This document shows positions 61,050 through 64,000 of a stretch of 64,000 nt of DNA, in pieces. The position numbers were made by a program, and so were the translations under genes. The notes below the pieces were generated by a model. That model had not been told where the DNA came from, ran no database searches, and saw only the letters and a program-made list of their open reading frames with translations. Numbering within the stretch: position 1 is the first letter of the stretch; every line of letters begins with the position of its first letter. The stretch lies in the NCBI RefSeq assembly GCF_003583765.1, contig NZ_QXQA01000020.1:1-64000 (forward strand), written 5' to 3'. The DNA comes from Paenibacillus nanensis. Its GTDB lineage: Bacteria; Bacillota; Bacilli; Paenibacillales; Paenibacillaceae.

Positions 61050-61068
61050 ATGACATCTTGGCTGTCAT
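61050..61068. promoter_or_regulatory. Operator-like palindrome upstream of the epoxide hydrolase gene
   Basis: ATGACA, seven bases and TGTCAT lie 49 bases upstream of the start codon. A further TGTCAT half-site overlaps the start (60996-61001). It is a candidate target of the WYL regulator encoded in the same operon. Confidence 0.45.
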
Positions 61069-61077
61069 AATTAAAAA

Positions 61078-62190
61078 TTACACTTGCCGAATCTTTCGTT
61101 CGTACAGGTTGGCGCTCCACCCCGAAGCGTCAAAGCGGCCTTGGAGGATGAAGCCCAGCCCTTGATAATAGCTGTTGAGACTCGGGTTCTCGGCCATGCA
61201 GTCCAGGCGCAGCCAGCTCTTGCCCCGCTCCCGGATATAGTTTTCCGCCCAGTCAAGCAGCTGCTTGCCGATTTCTTGCCCTTTGCGCGAACGGGATACC
61301 GTCAGCCTGTGCACATAACCCGCGTCGTCGTGGAACTTCTCTCCCCAAATTTCCTCGTAGCCCCAATGCACGGAGAAGCAGCCGGCTAGCTCTTGGCCTT
61401 GGAGGGCGACGAACACTTCATAGTCCCGAATAAAATCATCAATGATCTCGCGAGTGAACATCTGCTCCCGCCACTGCCGAATGCCGTGGACCGATTGAAT
61501 CCAGCCGGCTGCCTCGATCAGCAAAGCCCTCAGCGCTGCGGCATCCTCATTTGTCGCTCTGCGAATCGTGAGCGCCTCGCCCCGAACAACCGCAGGCAGC
61601 TCCCGATTCCACTGGTACTCCAGCATGGACGCCGTCTCGAGCGCCCGCTGCTCCCCGTGAAGCCTCGATACAAGATACAAAGCGGCGTCAATTCCGGCTG
61701 TCACGCCGCCGGATGTTACAATATGGCCGTTGTCGACATAACGGACGTTATCATAGACCGTCGCGCTTGCCGGAGCCGCTTCTCGGAGCAGGTCCATTGC
61801 GCGGCGGTTCGTCGTGACGCCCAAATTCTCAAGCAGGCCCGCCTTCGCCAGCAGCAAAGCGCCTGTGCATACCGACAGGACGATCTCCGTATTTGCTGCA
61901 GTTTCCCGTATCCAGCTCGTTAGCCTTTCATTGTGCATTTCTTGCCGCGCGCCCCAGCCGCCCGGGATTACGAGAATATCCGGCGCAGGCAAGTTTTCCG
62001 CGCTGTAATCCGGCAGAATGGCTAGGCCGCTGACCGTGCGGATCGGACCGTCTCCATCCAGCGAGAACGTATAGACGCTGAAATCTTTGCCCAGAAAACC
62101 AGCGGCCCCGAATACATCGTAAGGCCCCGTCACATCGAGCGTATCCGCTCTTTCATACAGCAGTACCGCTACATTTCGCATTTTCCCCAT
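61078..62190 (-). CDS. DJ-1/PfpI-GNAT fusion protein
   Basis: A 370-residue two-domain protein. Residues 1-200 form a DJ-1/PfpI (class I glutamine amidotransferase-like) domain with DTLDVTGPYDVFG, VIPGGWGARQ and nucleophile Cys108 in LSVCTGA, of the isonitrile-hydratase/AraC-type subgroup. Residues about 207-370 form a GNAT domain (HRLTVSRSRKGQEIGKQLLDWAENYI, LDCMAENPSLNSYYQGLGF). The fusion suggests chemistry on one metabolite, for example hydrolysis or deglycation plus acetylation. Transcription starts behind a ZTP riboswitch, linking it to purine/folate stress. GAAGGGAG precedes the ATG. Confidence 0.88.
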   Translation of the reverse strand: MGKMRNVAVLLYERADTLDVTGPYDVFGAAGFLGKDFSVYTFSLDGDGPIRTVSGLAILPDYSAENLPAPDILVIPGGWGARQEMHNERLTSWIRETAANTEIVLSVCTGALLLAKAGLLENLGVTTNRRAMDLLREAAPASATVYDNVRYVDNGHIVTSGGVTAGIDAALYLVSRLHGEQRALETASMLEYQWNRELPAVVRGEALTIRRATNEDAAALRALLIEAAGWIQSVHGIRQWREQMFTREIIDDFIRDYEVFVALQGQELAGCFSVHWGYEEIWGEKFHDDAGYVHRLTVSRSRKGQEIGKQLLDWAENYIRERGKSWLRLDCMAENPSLNSYYQGLGFILQGRFDASGWSANLYERKIRQV

Positions 62191-62217
62191 GTTCTATTGC
62201 TCCCTTCGGAAAATAGA

Positions 62218-62320
62218 AAAGCATTTGGCTGATAAACAACCAAATGCTTTGCCCAGGCGAACGGCTCGTATGACAGATGCGCTCCCCCGTAGTGATCTAC
62301 GTTTTCGCCAGTTACGCATC
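62218..62320 (-). ncRNA. ZTP (pfl) riboswitch with intrinsic terminator
   Basis: Minus-strand RNA. Conserved ZTP-riboswitch blocks in order: P1 strand GATGCG, then TAACTGGCGA, a hairpin CGTAG/CTACG, GGGGGAGCG and CGCATC (closing P1), a linker, and GAGCCGTTCGCCTGGGCA. The terminator stem AAAGCATTTGG/CCAAATGCTTT (62218-62250) follows at once, with the tail TCTATTTT. The class binds ZMP/ZTP and turns on folate and purine genes when one-carbon supply fails. Here the controlled gene is the DJ-1/PfpI-GNAT fusion. Aptamer 62250-62320; expression platform 62218-62250. Confidence 0.88.
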
Positions 62321-62338
62321 CCCTTATATTTACAGTTA

Positions 62339-62366
62339 ATTATAGGGGGTTATGGTAATAAGTCAA
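62339..62366 (-). promoter_or_regulatory. Sigma-A promoter of the riboswitch transcript
   Basis: Minus-strand -35 TTGACT (62361-62366), 16-base spacer, -10 TATAAT (62339-62344). The start point falls about 10 bases before the aptamer. The -35 lies almost at the helicase stop, so the transcript is independent. Confidence 0.85.
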
Positions 62367-62373
62367 TCCTCTA

Positions 62374-63996
62374 TTAGCGCCCGCGCGGCTTAAAGCTCGA
62401 CCACGGAGCGGACAAAACGGAGATTACCTTACCGGACTCCTGATGAATTTCCTGCCTCGACTGCAGCCGCTGCGTCTGCGGCTTTCGGGATTTGGCCGCG
62501 TTCTCCGGACGCTGCGAAGCTGGCTGTGCGCTCCTCTGCTTCTGAGCTTGTCCTTGCTGTCCGGCGAGAGCCTGCTTCTCCGAATGGCCGGCATTCCGCT
62601 GCTTCGGATGCCGCTTCGCCTCACCGGCCGGACGGTTCTGCGTCTGCTCCGCCTTCGGCTGTCCTGGCTGCTGAGCCTGGTTCTGCTTCGGCGTCTGCCG
62701 CTCCTGAGTCTGGCTTTGCTTCTGCTTCTGCTGGGATTGGCCTTCCTTCGGCTGACCCTGCGCCTTCTGCGGCTGCGCTTGTCCGCCCTGACGCTTCGGC
62801 TTGCGGTCGTTCTGCTGCTTCTGAGTCTGTACGCCAGCTGCCGCAGGAGCCACTCCTTCCGTCATCGGATACGGATGCTCTTCAACAACCGGCACCTTCT
62901 TCTTAATCAGCTTCTCGATGTCTTTCAAGTACGGGAGCTCCTCCGCCTCGCAGAAGGAAATGGCGACGCCGCTGTTCCCGGCGCGGCCTGTCCGTCCGAT
63001 CCGGTGCACGTACGTCTCCGGAATGTTCGGCAGGTTGAAATTGATCACATGCGATAAATCCTCGACGTCGATTCCGCGAGCCGCAATATCGGTTGCCACC
63101 AGCACACGTGTCGCCCCGCTTTTGAAGTTGCTCAGCGCGTTCTGCCGGGAATTTTGCGACTTGTCGCCGTGAATCGCCTGCGCTGTTACGCCGATGCGGT
63201 TCAGCCCGCGCGCGACGCGGTCCGCGCCATGCTTCGTGCGCGTAAAGACAAGCGCGGAGCCGATGCTTCGATCCTGAAGCAGATCGTTCAGCAGCATCTG
63301 TTTATTCGGCTTGTCCACGAAATAAACGGACTGGCTGATCCGGTCCACCGTAGACGATACCGGCGTAACCTCCACCTTCACCGGATCGGTCAGCAGGCTG
63401 CCTGCGAGCTGCTCGATCTCAGGAGGCATCGTCGCCGAGAAGAACAGCGTCTGCTTCTTGCCGGGCAGCTTGGCAATAATTTTTTTAACATCGTTAATAA
63501 AGCCCATGTCCAGCATCCGGTCGGCCTCGTCGAGCACAAGAATTTCGACCGCCTGCAGGCCGATTACCTTCTGGTTCATCAAATCCATCAGACGGCCCGG
63601 CGTTGCGATCAAGATGTCCGTGCCCTGCGCCAGCGCGCGCTCCTGGCCTTGCTGCGAGACGCCGCCGACTATCGCCAGGCAGCTCAAATCCGTATACCGG
63701 CTGTACGCGACAATGTTATCCGAAATTTGCAGCGCAAGCTCGCGCGTCGGCGAAAGGATCAGCGCGCGGATCGGCCGGTTCTTCCCCCGCGGCGCGGCCT
63801 GACCGCTTAGCAGCTGAATGATCGGCAGCGAGAATGCGGCCGTCTTGCCGGTGCCCGTCTGCGCGCAGCCGAGCAGGTCGCGCCCTGCCAGCACGGACGG
63901 AATAGAGCGCTCCTGAATCGGAGTCGGAGACTCGTAGTTTTCTTGGGCAAGCGCCTTCAATATTTCGGGTTTAAGCTGTAAATCTTTGAAGTTCAT
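62374..63996 (-). CDS. DEAD-box RNA helicase with long Gln/Lys-rich tail
   Basis: A 540-residue RNA helicase. Q motif PTPIQ, Walker A AQTGTGKT (Lys51), PTRELALQ, DEAD at 156-159, SAT (FFSATMP), ATDIAARGIDVE and HRIGRTGRAG form a full RhlE/CshA-like core (1 to about 370). From about residue 375 a basic, Gln-rich low-complexity tail of about 165 residues follows (repeats of Q-K-Q, K-Q-R-N-A), longer than in B. subtilis CshA. Such tails bind RNA and promote clustering. It lies at the window's right end with the start codon inside the window. Confidence 0.92.
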   Translation of the reverse strand: MNFKDLQLKPEILKALAQENYESPTPIQERSIPSVLAGRDLLGCAQTGTGKTAAFSLPIIQLLSGQAAPRGKNRPIRALILSPTRELALQISDNIVAYSRYTDLSCLAIVGGVSQQGQERALAQGTDILIATPGRLMDLMNQKVIGLQAVEILVLDEADRMLDMGFINDVKKIIAKLPGKKQTLFFSATMPPEIEQLAGSLLTDPVKVEVTPVSSTVDRISQSVYFVDKPNKQMLLNDLLQDRSIGSALVFTRTKHGADRVARGLNRIGVTAQAIHGDKSQNSRQNALSNFKSGATRVLVATDIAARGIDVEDLSHVINFNLPNIPETYVHRIGRTGRAGNSGVAISFCEAEELPYLKDIEKLIKKKVPVVEEHPYPMTEGVAPAAAGVQTQKQQNDRKPKRQGGQAQPQKAQGQPKEGQSQQKQKQSQTQERQTPKQNQAQQPGQPKAEQTQNRPAGEAKRHPKQRNAGHSEKQALAGQQGQAQKQRSAQPASQRPENAAKSRKPQTQRLQSRQEIHQESGKVISVLSAPWSSFKPRGR

Positions 63997-64000
63997 CTTT

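Overview
The window looks like chromosome of a Paenibacillus-type Firmicute. Four multi-domain secreted proteins are present, three of them ending in triple S-layer-homology (SLH) repeats. There is a CotA-type spore-coat laccase, an ECF sigma/DUF4367 pair, BlaI/BlaR-type and LytTR/DUF3021 signalling pairs, strong AGGAGG-type ribosome binding sites, sigma-A promoters and many T-tailed hairpin terminators. No contig-scale phage or plasmid backbone is seen.

Layout. 0-3 kb is AT-rich accessory DNA. Its centre is a 1.8-kb non-autonomous mobile element (555-2339) with TGT...ACA ends, a perfect 5-bp target duplication and three repeated transposase-type sites at each end. It carries a secreted protein and a 54-residue two-helix membrane protein but no transposase. 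3-5 kb holds an SF0329-family gene and a tRNA dihydrouridine synthase. 5-8.4 kb encodes a secreted esterase with its own cohesin and dockerin, followed by a cohesin protein with three SLH domains: a possible two-component, cellulosome-like surface system. 8.4-14.8 kb has a WYL regulator divergent from two GyrI-like paralogues, a BlaI/M56-protease pair with twin operators, a GNAT enzyme and several decayed gene fragments. 14.8-20.1 kb is one gene for a 1,753-residue S-layer-anchored protein whose binding/esterase unit is duplicated in tandem. Its promoter has the same -10/cre-like overlap as the first esterase, which suggests shared carbon catabolite control.

20-36 kb carries cotA, an RlmD-type rRNA methyltransferase, an SRPBCC protein, an M42 peptidase, an SLH-anchored GH18 chitinase, a UvrD-like helicase, the ECF sigma/DUF4367 pair and a polysaccharide deacetylase. 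36-41.7 kb has an HxlR/MFS locus, then an aldo/keto reductase, modB, modA and a molybdate-type HTH regulator in an order resembling B. subtilis yvgK-yvgN, then tRNA-Pro(GGG). 42.5-46.8 kb contains two hairpin minisatellites of different sequence but similar design, on either side of a secreted Cu/Zn superoxide dismutase gene. 46.8-64 kb is mostly minus-strand: amidase, small membrane proteins, kinase-like proteins, an MFS exporter with a possible leader peptide, a LytTR-DUF3021-ABC exporter operon, glutathione peroxidase, an epoxide hydrolase/WYL operon, a DJ-1/PfpI-GNAT fusion preceded by a ZTP (pfl) riboswitch, and a DEAD-box helicase.

Functional theme: polysaccharide attack at the cell surface (esterases, chitinase, deacetylase, SLH anchoring, cohesin/dockerin) plus several one-component regulators next to their likely targets. 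All calls come from reading the sequence; no database search was run.
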